Source: Gammaproteobacteria bacterium (lineage in GTDB: Bacteria; Pseudomonadota; Gammaproteobacteria; Steroidobacterales; Steroidobacteraceae). From it: DNA of 14,724 nt. Positions 7,530 to 13,531 of this stretch are shown piece after piece. Below the pieces are notes generated by a model that was not told the DNA's origin, made no database searches, and worked only from the letters and a program-made list of their open reading frames with translations. Both the position numbers and the translations under genes were made by a program. The stretch lies in assembly GCA_027451085.1 (NCBI GenBank), contig DAIDKA010000057.1, positions 1 to 14,724 on the forward strand, in the 5' to 3' direction. The first letter of the stretch is position 1. Every line of letters starts with the position of its first letter.

Positions 7530-7910
7530 TCAGGCTGCGCTGCTGGAATCGGCGTCGGACGCCCCGGGCAGGCCCTGCTCGAACTCCACCAGCTTTCTGG
7601 CAATCTTCTGCGGCTGGACCTTGTAGGTGCCGGCCTCGACGGCGCCGCGGATGGTGCTGACCTTGCCCTGGTTGATCACCGGCACGGAACTCAGGCTCTG
7701 CTCCGCCGTGGCCAGCTCGCTGGCCGCACCGGTGATGTCCACCTGATCGGTACCAGCGGGGCCCGGGGAAGCGGCACCCGCCCCGGATGCGATGCCTGAC
7801 TGACCCGACATATTGCGGGAAGCCTGGCCAGCACTGCCGGCCCCCACTTGCTGGGGCTGGCTCGCACTGCTGATCCCATTGATTTTGCCCGACACTGCCT
7901 GGTTCTCCAT
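7530..7910 (-). CDS. flgM: Anti-sigma-28 factor FlgM (distal copy, with its own sigma-28 promoter)
   Basis: A 126-residue FlgM. The first ~55 residues are Gly/Ala/Ser/Gln-rich and probably disordered, as in FlgM generally. The conserved C-terminal region (about 56-113) has VDITGAASEL, then KVSTIRGAVEAGTYKVQP and KIARKLVEFE, the helices that bind FliA (sigma-28) and block it until the hook is finished and FlgM is exported. It is slightly longer than usual FlgM (about 97-107) because of the N-terminal stretch and a 13-residue tail. It lies 114 bases after flgN on the same strand, with a strong sigma-28 promoter in that gap, so FliA would activate its own inhibitor. A second, more divergent FlgM-like gene lies on the other side of flgN. 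Confidence 0.9.
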   Translation of the reverse strand: MENQAVSGKINGISSASQPQQVGAGSAGQASRNMSGQSGIASGAGAASPGPAGTDQVDITGAASELATAEQSLSSVPVINQGKVSTIRGAVEAGTYKVQPQKIARKLVEFEQGLPGASDADSSSAA

Positions 7911-7925
7911 TACCGTTCATGGCCT

Positions 7926-7952
7926 GTAACGGCTGGCATGGGGATAACTTTA
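7926..7952 (-). promoter_or_regulatory. Sigma-28 (FliA) promoter of the distal flgM
   Basis: On the minus strand the -35 box TAAAGTTA (7952-7945) is followed by exactly 11 bases and the -10 box GCCGTTAC (7933-7926). The enterobacterial FliA consensus is TAAAGTTT-N11-GCCGATAA, so the boxes differ at three positions with ideal spacing. Transcription would begin near 7918-7919, giving a leader of only about 8 bases before the ATG at 7910. Confidence 0.8.
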
Positions 7953-7954
7953 GC

Positions 7955-7974
7955 AACGAGACACGGGTCTCGTT
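7955..7974. repeat. Perfect 8-bp inverted repeat next to the sigma-28 -35 box
   Basis: AACGAGAC (7955-7962) and GTCTCGTT (7967-7974) are separated by four bases. The repeat begins two bases upstream of the -35 element of the distal flgM promoter and lies 50 bases after the end of flgN. It could be an operator or the hairpin of a T-poor terminator for flgA-flgM-flgN; neither can be decided from sequence. Confidence 0.6.
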
Positions 7975-8024
7975 TCAGCCCTTATACAGGCACTGGCCGG
8001 CCCGGGGCGGATCTTTCCAAACGG

Positions 8025-8510
8025 TCAGGCTTCAGCCGCCAGGATGCGGCCGGAGTCCACCGTGGCGTGGAATCCACGGCGACCATAGGTGTTCATGCTG
8101 CGGCGGCTGTCCAGCAGCGCGCCCAGCCGGTCCCTCACGTGGGTCAGCCTGGCGCCCACCATGGCGCCGTTGCGGTCGTTCAGCTGCTGCGCGCGGGCCG
8201 CAGCCTCGGTGCACCGCCGCCATCCGGCTGCGAGCCGGCCTTCCGGATCACACCACAGCAGCAGCTGCTCCAGGCCCTTGAGATCATTTTGCCTGCCGAA
8301 CGCCCGGCACAGCGCCCGGCGCTCCTCATCCACCCGCAGGATGCGGGTCACGCACCCCTGCCGCTGCTTCATGGCGCTCTTGAGTTCATCGATGGCATTG
8401 GCCCTCAGGTGCTCGTGCTCCTGTTCCAGCAGCGCGGACAGCTCCTCCAGCGCGCAGGTTTCCTCACCGATGAGCCGGGCGAACGTTTCCCGGCAGGTCG
8501 TCTGGTCCAT
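8025..8510 (-). CDS. flgN: Flagellar export chaperone FlgN
   Basis: A 161-residue, highly charged, mostly helical protein. FlgN is the cytosolic chaperone that escorts the hook-filament junction proteins FlgK and FlgL to the export gate. The diagnostic region is near residues 99-134: RCTEAAARAQQLNDRNGAMV followed by ARLTHVRDRLGALL, the family pattern that ends the long helix. A tail with TYGRRG follows, as in proteobacterial FlgN. The start at 8510 has a GCGGGG ribosome binding site 5 bases upstream and lies 22 bases after the stop of the flgM-like gene. It is flanked on both sides by flgM-type genes, which is unusual; the normal order is flgA-flgM-flgN. Confidence 0.88.
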   Translation of the reverse strand: MDQTTCRETFARLIGEETCALEELSALLEQEHEHLRANAIDELKSAMKQRQGCVTRILRVDEERRALCRAFGRQNDLKGLEQLLLWCDPEGRLAAGWRRCTEAAARAQQLNDRNGAMVGARLTHVRDRLGALLDSRRSMNTYGRRGFHATVDSGRILAAEA

Positions 8511-8532
8511 TTATGCCCCGCTATATCGAGGA

Positions 8533-8874
8533 TTACTCGCCGTACAGCTGGCCAAGCAGCTGCTCCGACTGCATGAGGCCCGTGGCAATGCTGCCGGCAT
8601 TGATGCTGTACGTGCCGGAGGCGAGCGCGGCGCTCGCCCCGTTCACCCTGTCCTTCGACACAGCATCACCCGAGGTCAGCGAACGCTCCAGGCCGGCCAT
8701 GCTGGTGGACAGCGAAGACAACGAGATGTCGGATTGGGCGCCCCCGGCGGCGGTGGACGTGTAAACCGCACCGGTGCCCGCCGCGCCAGCCTGGGAGGCT
8801 GGAACAGCATCCCCGGTGACGCCGCCCGTGGTTGCCAGATCAGCCGCATTCAGTCCGTACAAGGTCACGGCCAC
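8533..8874 (-). CDS. Divergent FlgM-like anti-sigma factor (flgA-proximal copy)
   Basis: A 113-residue protein with the FlgM layout: a low-complexity, probably disordered N-terminal half and a C-terminal region with SDISLSSLSTSMAGLE, then KDRVNGASAALASGTYSIN and SIATGLMQSEQLL. The A-x-G-T-Y-x-[VI] core matches the other FlgM in this window, but several charged positions of the FliA-binding helices are lost (for example KIARKL corresponds to SIATGL). The start is taken as GTG at 8874 because AAGGAGG, a full Shine-Dalgarno sequence, lies 5 bases before it; an ATG at 8889 would include that site in the coding region and has none of its own. GTG at 8868 is also possible. It sits in the position flgM normally holds, 63 bases after flgA and 22 before flgN, so it is probably co-transcribed from the flgA sigma-54 promoter. 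Whether it still binds FliA is uncertain. Confidence 0.8.
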   Translation of the reverse strand: MAVTLYGLNAADLATTGGVTGDAVPASQAGAAGTGAVYTSTAAGGAQSDISLSSLSTSMAGLERSLTSGDAVSKDRVNGASAALASGTYSINAGSIATGLMQSEQLLGQLYGE

Positions 8875-8878
8875 GTGG

Positions 8879-8885
8879 CCCTCCT
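8879..8885 (-). promoter_or_regulatory. Strong Shine-Dalgarno that selects a GTG start
   Basis: On the minus strand AAGGAGG is followed by 5 bases and GTG at 8874. The only nearby ATG (8889) lies upstream of this site, so the GTG start is favoured. Confidence 0.7.
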
Positions 8886-8937
8886 TCATATGTCAGGTAG
8901 ATTAGCCGCAGCACGGCACCTTTATTGAGGAACTGCG

Positions 8938-9678
8938 TCACAGCCCCACCCGGACCACTTCCGCGGATTCCACCACGCCTTCCACCATCCGGTTGGAAGA
9001 CAGGTTGAGCACCTGGATGCGGGTGCCGGCCGCGCCATCCATTGTCGCCCGGCCCGCCGCGCGCACCTCGATACCTCCGCCACCGGCCAGCAGAGTGACT
9101 TCCTGCCCCCGGTGCACGATGGTCTCGGCCACGAACATGTCGACGGTCAGGGTCGTACCGGCAGGCAGCGCCCGGCGCACCACTCTTCCATTCAGGTCTG
9201 CGGGCGCGGTCAGATATGCCAGACCGGCGCCCGCAAGATTGCGGCTTTCGAGCGTCACATCATCCAGGCCGAGGAGCGCACCACGGTCCACAGGATGCTT
9301 CAGCACCAGCACCGCGGTTCTGGTTTCCACCAGCAAGGGCACGAAGATCGACCAGCGCGGCTGTGCACAGCTGACCCGGACCGTGACCCGGGCCTGCATG
9401 TTGGCCCCCGCGGGCAGTGCCGCACCCAGGGGGACTTCGCAATGCGCCAGGCGCAGGCGGTTGTCCAGGATGCCAGGACTTACGGTACTGGTACCGCTGT
9501 CCTTCAGCAGGCCTTGCACATAGTTGCGGGCCGCCTCGCGGATCACGGATGGGGACTCCAAGGACGGCGCCTGCGCCTGCAGCACCGCGCTCAGCAGCAG
9601 ACCCAGCGCGGCACAGATCACACTTGCTGGCTTCGAGCTCAAGGCGCGGGCGCGCCGGTTGTCTGTCATCTTGTTCAT
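8938..9678 (-). CDS. flgA: Flagellar basal-body P-ring assembly chaperone FlgA
   Basis: About 246 residues. FlgA is a periplasmic chaperone that assists FlgI to form the P ring. A signal peptide is visible after the start (basic NRRARALSSKP, then hydrophobic SVICAALGLLLSAV, with probable cleavage after LQAQA). The C-terminal half carries the SAF-like region (VLVLKHPVDRGALLGLDDV) and the family pattern with NLAGAGL, GRVVRRALPAG and G-x-x-V-x-L-L-A. An upstream start at 9756 would place 26 residues before the signal peptide, so 9678 is used. The sigma-54 promoter just upstream predicts a transcript start near 9682, only 4 bases before this ATG; the in-frame ATG at 9669 would leave a more normal leader and an equally good signal peptide. 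It heads the minus-strand run flgA, flgM-like, flgN and is divergent from flgB. Confidence 0.92.
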   Translation of the reverse strand: MNKMTDNRRARALSSKPASVICAALGLLLSAVLQAQAPSLESPSVIREAARNYVQGLLKDSGTSTVSPGILDNRLRLAHCEVPLGAALPAGANMQARVTVRVSCAQPRWSIFVPLLVETRTAVLVLKHPVDRGALLGLDDVTLESRNLAGAGLAYLTAPADLNGRVVRRALPAGTTLTVDMFVAETIVHRGQEVTLLAGGGGIEVRAAGRATMDGAAGTRIQVLNLSSNRMVEGVVESAEVVRVGL

Positions 9679-9692
9679 ATGCCGGAACAGTC

Positions 9693-9708
9693 TGCAAACG
9701 GCGGGCCA
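9693..9708 (-). promoter_or_regulatory. Sigma-54 promoter of flgA
   Basis: The minus strand reads TGGCCC-GCCGT-TTGCA, one mismatch from TGGCAC-N5-TTGCW, with the -24 GG and -12 GC at exact spacing. It predicts transcription from about 9682, immediately upstream of flgA. Confidence 0.65.
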
Positions 9709-9750
9709 GGCAATTCCCGCGTCGCCTGCGGCATTTGTTTGACGGCCGCG

Positions 9751-9766
9751 CGGCAATGCCTTGCCG
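9751..9766. repeat. 6-bp inverted repeat in the flgA/flgB control region
   Basis: CGGCAA (9751-9756) and TTGCCG (9761-9766) with a 4-base spacer, five bases from the CRP-type site. It may be an activator site; no known consensus is matched. Confidence 0.4.
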
Positions 9767-9770
9767 TGCG

Positions 9771-9786
9771 TGTGATCCAGGTCACG
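9771..9786. promoter_or_regulatory. CRP/Clp-type binding site between the divergent flgA and flgB promoters
   Basis: TGTGA-TCCAGG-TCACG matches the CRP-family palindrome TGTGA-N6-TCACA at nine of ten defined positions. Its centre is about 78 bases upstream of the predicted flgB transcript start and about 97 from that of flgA. In Xanthomonas the CRP-like protein Clp uses this consensus and links c-di-GMP to motility genes; Vfr does so in Pseudomonas. Which regulator acts here is inference. Confidence 0.6.
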
Positions 9787-9829
9787 TGCTGAAGGGCCAC
9801 ATATCCGCTGAAACCCGCCAAAACAGCCC

Positions 9830-9845
9830 TGGCACGGCTATTGCT
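9830..9845 (+). promoter_or_regulatory. Sigma-54 (RpoN) promoter of the flgB operon
   Basis: TGGCAC-GGCTA-TTGCT is a full match to the sigma-54 consensus TGGCAC-N5-TTGCW. Transcription should start near 9856, giving a leader of about 28 bases before flgB. Sigma-54 promoters need an activator ATPase, in polar flagellar systems FleQ/FlrA or FleR/FlrC. Confidence 0.92.
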
Positions 9846-9883
9846 ACTTGGTCAGCAGGTCATTCTTTTGGCGGACCGCACAC

Positions 9884-10312
9884 ATGCAGATCGGGCTGGA
9901 TTCATACCTGGGCATACATCAGGACGCACTCAAAGTGCAGTCCAAGCGCCTGGAAGTCCTGGCAGACAACCTCGCCAACGTCGACACGCCCAACTACAAG
10001 GCGCGTGACATCGACTTCCGCGCGGCCCTGGCCCAGGCGGCGGACTCCAGTGGCTCCGGCCAGGGTGCCGCGGGCGGCGTATCTCTGGCCACGGACGACA
10101 AGGAACACCTCCAGGGCGACCTGCTCGGGGGCGGCGGGACCGACGCTGTCCTGAAGTACCGGGTGCCGCTGGCGCCCTCCCTCGACGGCAACACCGTGGA
10201 CGCGCAGCAGGAGCAGGCGGCGTTTGCCGAAAGCAGCGTGCACTACCAGGCCACGCTGACCTTCCTGTCGATGCGCATGAAAAGCCTCATGACGGCGATC
10301 ACCGGCCAGTAG
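9884..10312 (+). CDS. flgB: Flagellar proximal rod protein FlgB
   Basis: A 142-residue rod subunit that packs at the MS-ring end of the periplasmic rod. The N-terminal helix carries LEVLADNLANVDTPNYKARD, the axial-protein signature in its FlgB form, and the C-terminal helix (YQATLTFLSMRMKSLMTAI) is the usual end. The middle has a short Gly/Ser-rich insert. The ATG at 9884 is chosen over an in-frame TTG at 9848 because family similarity begins there and because 9848 lies upstream of the predicted transcript start (about 9856). It is the first gene of the rod-hook operon, directly behind a consensus sigma-54 promoter. Confidence 0.96.
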   Translation: MQIGLDSYLGIHQDALKVQSKRLEVLADNLANVDTPNYKARDIDFRAALAQAADSSGSGQGAAGGVSLATDDKEHLQGDLLGGGGTDAVLKYRVPLAPSLDGNTVDAQQEQAAFAESSVHYQATLTFLSMRMKSLMTAITGQ

Positions 10313-10330
10313 ACGCCTTAGGAGCCACTG

Positions 10331-10768
10331 ATGTCGTCCTTCAAAATATTCGACACCGCAGGCTCGGGCCTCAGCGCCGAATCCGTGCGGCTGAACACCG
10401 TGGCCAGCAACCTGGCCAACGCCGACACCGTGAGCGGCGACCCCAAGACCATATACCGCGCCCGGCACCCGGTGTTCCGCGCCGTGCAGCAGCAACTGCA
10501 GGCCGCGCTGGATCCCGGCGGCGTTGATGCTGCCAGCAACAGCACCGTGCAGGTCGCAGGCATCGTTGAAAGCCAGGCGCCCGCGCAGACGCGCTACGAC
10601 CCCGGCAATCCGCTGGCCGACTCCAACGGCAATGTCTATGCCTCCAACGTCAACGTCATCGAGGAGATGACCGACATGATTTCCGCCTCGCGCGCCTATC
10701 AGGACAACGTGGAGGTCATGAACACCTCCAAGAGCCTGATGCTCGCCACCCTCAAGCTCGGTCAGTAA
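10331..10768 (+). CDS. flgC: Flagellar proximal rod protein FlgC
   Basis: A 145-residue rod subunit, the normal length. The N-terminal axial motif is VRLNTVASNLANADTVSGDP, and the C-terminal helix reads YASNVNVIEEMTDMISASRA followed by YQDNVEVMNTSKSLML, the classic FlgC ending. AGGAG (10320-10324) stands 6 bases before the ATG. It lies 18 bases after flgB and 15 before flgD. With FlgB, FlgF and FlgG it builds the drive-shaft rod; it is exported by the flagellar type III apparatus and has no cleavable signal peptide. Confidence 0.97.
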   Translation: MSSFKIFDTAGSGLSAESVRLNTVASNLANADTVSGDPKTIYRARHPVFRAVQQQLQAALDPGGVDAASNSTVQVAGIVESQAPAQTRYDPGNPLADSNGNVYASNVNVIEEMTDMISASRAYQDNVEVMNTSKSLMLATLKLGQ

Positions 10769-10783
10769 CAGCAAAGGCCACCC

Positions 10784-11458
10784 ATGAGCACATCCAGCAT
10801 CAACGGCACCACTGGTCCGAGCAGCTCGAGCAGCTCGGGCAGTTCGGGCAGCACCAGCTCCTCCAGCGCCATCCCCGCGAACCTCAACATCTCCGAGACC
10901 GGCTTCCTGCAACTGATCACCAGCCAGATGCAGAATCAGAACCCGCTGCAGCCGGCGGACCCGACGCAGTTCCTGGCGCAGATCGAAGGCCTGTCGGAGG
11001 TCTCGAGCCTGCAAAGCATGCAGACCTCGATGCAGTCCAACCAGCTGACCAGCAGCGCCTCGCTGCTCGGCCAGTCGGTACTGGCCCCCACCACCACCGC
11101 CACCCTGGCCTCCGGCGGCAGCGTCTCCGGCGCAGTCACCGCGCCCTCCGGCGCCAGCAGCCTCACGGTGACGATGAGCAACTCCAGCGGCCAGGTCGTC
11201 GACTCCTTCCAGGTCAATCCCGCCTCCAGCGGCCTCACAAAATTCTCCTGGAATGGCGCCACAAGTGGCGGCGGCACCGCCGCCGCCGGCCAGTACACGG
11301 TCGCCGTCACCGCCAACGTCGGCGGCACCACGCAGATCGTAAGCCCAATGGTGTCCAGCCAGGTCCAGAGCGTCACTCTGGACTCCGCCGCCAACGCGGT
11401 GAACCTGAACACGAACAACGGCACGGTGCCCCTCAGCTCCGTCGTCACCATCGAATAG
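10784..11458 (+). CDS. flgD: Hook capping / hook assembly protein FlgD
   Basis: A 224-residue scaffold that caps the growing hook and is discarded when the hook is complete. After a Ser/Gly-rich leader (residues 1-30) comes the conserved helical part with FLQLITSQMQNQNPLQPADP and TQFLAQIEGLSEVSSLQSMQ, then the Ig/FlgD-like and Tudor-like beta region (SVSGAVTAPSGASSLTV, FSWNGATSGGGTAAAGQY) and a conserved ending VNLNTNNGTVPLSSVVTI. AAAGG at 10773-10777 precedes the ATG by 6 bases. The Ser-rich leader is partly coded by 9-base tandem repeats. Confidence 0.96.
   Translation: MSTSSINGTTGPSSSSSSGSSGSTSSSSAIPANLNISETGFLQLITSQMQNQNPLQPADPTQFLAQIEGLSEVSSLQSMQTSMQSNQLTSSASLLGQSVLAPTTTATLASGGSVSGAVTAPSGASSLTVTMSNSSGQVVDSFQVNPASSGLTKFSWNGATSGGGTAAAGQYTVAVTANVGGTTQIVSPMVSSQVQSVTLDSAANAVNLNTNNGTVPLSSVVTIE
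10820..10855 (+). repeat. 9-bp tandem repeat inside flgD
   Basis: AGCAGCTCG occurs twice in a row and is followed by two degenerate copies (GGCAGTTCG, GGCAGCACC). Nine is a multiple of three, so copy-number change would alter the Ser/Gly linker length without a frameshift. Confidence 0.6.
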
Positions 11459-11487
11459 CTCCCGGCAACCAACTCCAAGGACAGACC

Positions 11488-12714
11488 ATGTCATTCGACA
11501 TCGCGCTCAGCGGCCTGACCGCCGCCAACCAGGCCCTCGACGTCACCGCCAACAACCTGGCGAACGCCAGCACCGTGGGTTTCAAGCAATCCACCACGGA
11601 GTTCTCCAACCTGTATGCCTCCACCCAGCAGGGCGTGGCGGCAACCGCGGTCGGCAACGGCGTATCAGTCAGCGAGGTCGCCTCCCAGTTCGCCCAGGGC
11701 AACATACAGTCCACCGGCAACAACCTCGACATGGCGGTCAGCGGCAACGGCTTTTTCACCGTCAGCAACAACGGCGCCATGGAATACACCCGCGACGGCC
11801 AGTTCCAGGTCAATTCCAGCGGCAACGTCGTGACCGCAAGCGGCGCCTACCTGCAGGTGTATCCGCCGCTGAGCAACGGCGCCTACAACACCGGCGCGCT
11901 GTCGGACCTCAACGTCAGCACCGGCGTCAGCGCGCCGGCGGCCACGACCACCGCCAGCATCACCGCCAACCTGCCCGCCAACGCGGCCACGCCGCCCGAC
12001 GCCGCGACCTTCAGCCCCACCGACCCGAACAGCTATAACAACACCACCTCGATGACGGTGTACGACTCACTCGGCGCCGCCCACACCGCAACCATGTATT
12101 TCACCAACAAGGGCGGCGGCACCTGGAATACCCAGCTGTATATCGACGGCAACGCGGTCGGCACCGCGCAGACACTGACCTACTCGAACAGCGGCACGCT
12201 GACCGCGCCGGCCAACGGCGTCGTGAACTTCGGCACCTACGCCCCGACCACCGGTGCCGCGAACATGAACATCAATTTCAACTTCCAGAACACCACCCAG
12301 TACGGCAGCAATTTCGACGTCACGGCGGAAAGTCAGAACGGTTTCACCACCGGTCAGCTCACGGGCATCAGCATCGACTCCACCGGTGTGGTACAGGCGC
12401 AGTACACCAACGGCGAAACCATCGCCCTGGGCCAGGTGGCCCTCGCGAACTTTGCCAACCCCCAGGGGCTGCAGCAGATGGGCAGCCAGAACTACAGCGC
12501 AACCAACGCCTCGGGCGCGGCGGTCATGGGGATGGGCGGCAACTCCGGCTACGGCACCATCAACGACGGCTCCGTCGAGGAGTCGAACGTGGACACCACC
12601 ACCTCGCTGGTGGACATGATCACCCAGGAGCGGGCCTTCCAGGCCAACTCCCAGATGATCCAGACCGACAACCAGATCACCCAGAGCATCATCCAGATCG
12701 GCAGCAACGGCTGA
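11488..12714 (+). CDS. flgE: Flagellar hook protein FlgE
   Basis: A 408-residue hook subunit, the universal joint between rod and filament. The N-terminal axial helix has LSGLTAANQALDVTANNLAN and VGFKQSTTEF; a D1 hallmark is NLDMAVSGNGFFTVSNNGAM; the D2-type beta region follows in the middle, and the C-terminal helix has VEESNVDTTTSLVDMITQER then AFQANSQMIQTDNQITQSII. The length is typical of short gammaproteobacterial FlgE. AAGGA at 11477-11481 lies 6 bases before the ATG. The gene is rich in Asn/Thr/Ala codons, normal for the family. Confidence 0.97.
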   Translation: MSFDIALSGLTAANQALDVTANNLANASTVGFKQSTTEFSNLYASTQQGVAATAVGNGVSVSEVASQFAQGNIQSTGNNLDMAVSGNGFFTVSNNGAMEYTRDGQFQVNSSGNVVTASGAYLQVYPPLSNGAYNTGALSDLNVSTGVSAPAATTTASITANLPANAATPPDAATFSPTDPNSYNNTTSMTVYDSLGAAHTATMYFTNKGGGTWNTQLYIDGNAVGTAQTLTYSNSGTLTAPANGVVNFGTYAPTTGAANMNINFNFQNTTQYGSNFDVTAESQNGFTTGQLTGISIDSTGVVQAQYTNGETIALGQVALANFANPQGLQQMGSQNYSATNASGAAVMGMGGNSGYGTINDGSVEESNVDTTTSLVDMITQERAFQANSQMIQTDNQITQSIIQIGSNG

Positions 12715-12758
12715 GATTCAACCGACTTTCTCACCACCACGGACCCCGGACATAGACC

Positions 12759-13505
12759 ATGGACAAGCTGCTGTATGTCGCAATGTCAGGCGCGAAGGAA
12801 ACCCTGCGCGCCCAGGCGGCAAACAACCACAACCTGGCCAACGCGAACACGTCCGGCTTCAAGGCCGACCTCAGCGCGTTCCAGAGCCGTGCAGTCACCG
12901 GCCCCGGTTATGCCTCGCGGGTTTATGCCACCGACGGCTCGGTGGGCTGGGACCGCAGCATCGGCGCGCAGATCACCACGGGCAACCCGCTGGATGTGTC
13001 GATCCAGGGCCAGGGCTGGATCGCCGTGCAGGACGCATCGGGCAACGAGGCCTACACCCGCGCCGGGGACCTGCACGTGGACCCCAACGGCCAGCTGATG
13101 ACGGCCACCGGCCAGCCGGTCATGAGCAGCGACAACAACGGGCCGATTTCCGTGCCGCCGTTCGACAGCATCACCATCGGCAGCGACGGCACGGTTTCCA
13201 TCGTGCCCCAGGGAGCGCCCTCTGTGGCGATGTCCAACGCCGGGCAGATCAAGCTGGTGAAGCCGGACGACAGCACCATGCAGCGCGGCGCCGACGGTCT
13301 GTACCGCACCACCACCGGTCAGCAGGCGGATGCCGACGCCAGCGTGCAACTGGCCTCGGGCGTGATCGAGGGCAGCAACGTCGACCTCGCAAGCTCAATG
13401 GTCAACATGATCGAGCTGTCGCGGCACTTTGAACTGCAGATCAAAGCACTGCGCACCGCGGACGACGACTCGCAGTCCTCGACCAAGCTGCTGACGAACG
13501 GCTGA
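12759..13505 (+). CDS. flgF: Flagellar proximal rod protein FlgF
   Basis: A 248-residue rod subunit of standard length. The start MDKLLYVAMSGAKETLRAQA is typical of FlgF and distinguishes it from FlgG. The axial motif here is NNHNLANANTSGFKADL, followed by GNPLDVSIQGQGWIAVQD and a C-terminal helix GVIEGSNVDLASSMVNMIEL then SRHFELQIKAL. It lies 44 bases after flgE with a weak CGGA ribosome binding site and 26 bases before flgG; the pair forms the middle and distal rod. Confidence 0.96.
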   Translation: MDKLLYVAMSGAKETLRAQAANNHNLANANTSGFKADLSAFQSRAVTGPGYASRVYATDGSVGWDRSIGAQITTGNPLDVSIQGQGWIAVQDASGNEAYTRAGDLHVDPNGQLMTATGQPVMSSDNNGPISVPPFDSITIGSDGTVSIVPQGAPSVAMSNAGQIKLVKPDDSTMQRGADGLYRTTTGQQADADASVQLASGVIEGSNVDLASSMVNMIELSRHFELQIKALRTADDDSQSSTKLLTNG

Positions 13506-13531
13506 GCCTTTTACGAGACAGGTAGCAAACA

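Noticed and set aside
8895..8925. Possible sigma-28 promoter for the flgA-proximal FlgM-like gene (minus strand, TAAAGGTG then GCTAATCT)
   Set aside because: The spacing is 10 instead of 11 and the -10 matches only about half of GCCGATAA; too weak to call.
9751..9768. A third sigma-54-like sequence on the minus strand, GGCAAGGCATTGC
   Set aside because: The distance between the GG and GC dinucleotides is 9 bases and not 10, which sigma-54 does not tolerate; better described as an inverted repeat.
9902..11494. A 530-residue open frame on the minus strand opposite flgB, flgC and flgD
   Set aside because: The three genes on the plus strand are certain, and the antisense frame has low-complexity Gly/Ala/Arg composition and no domain.
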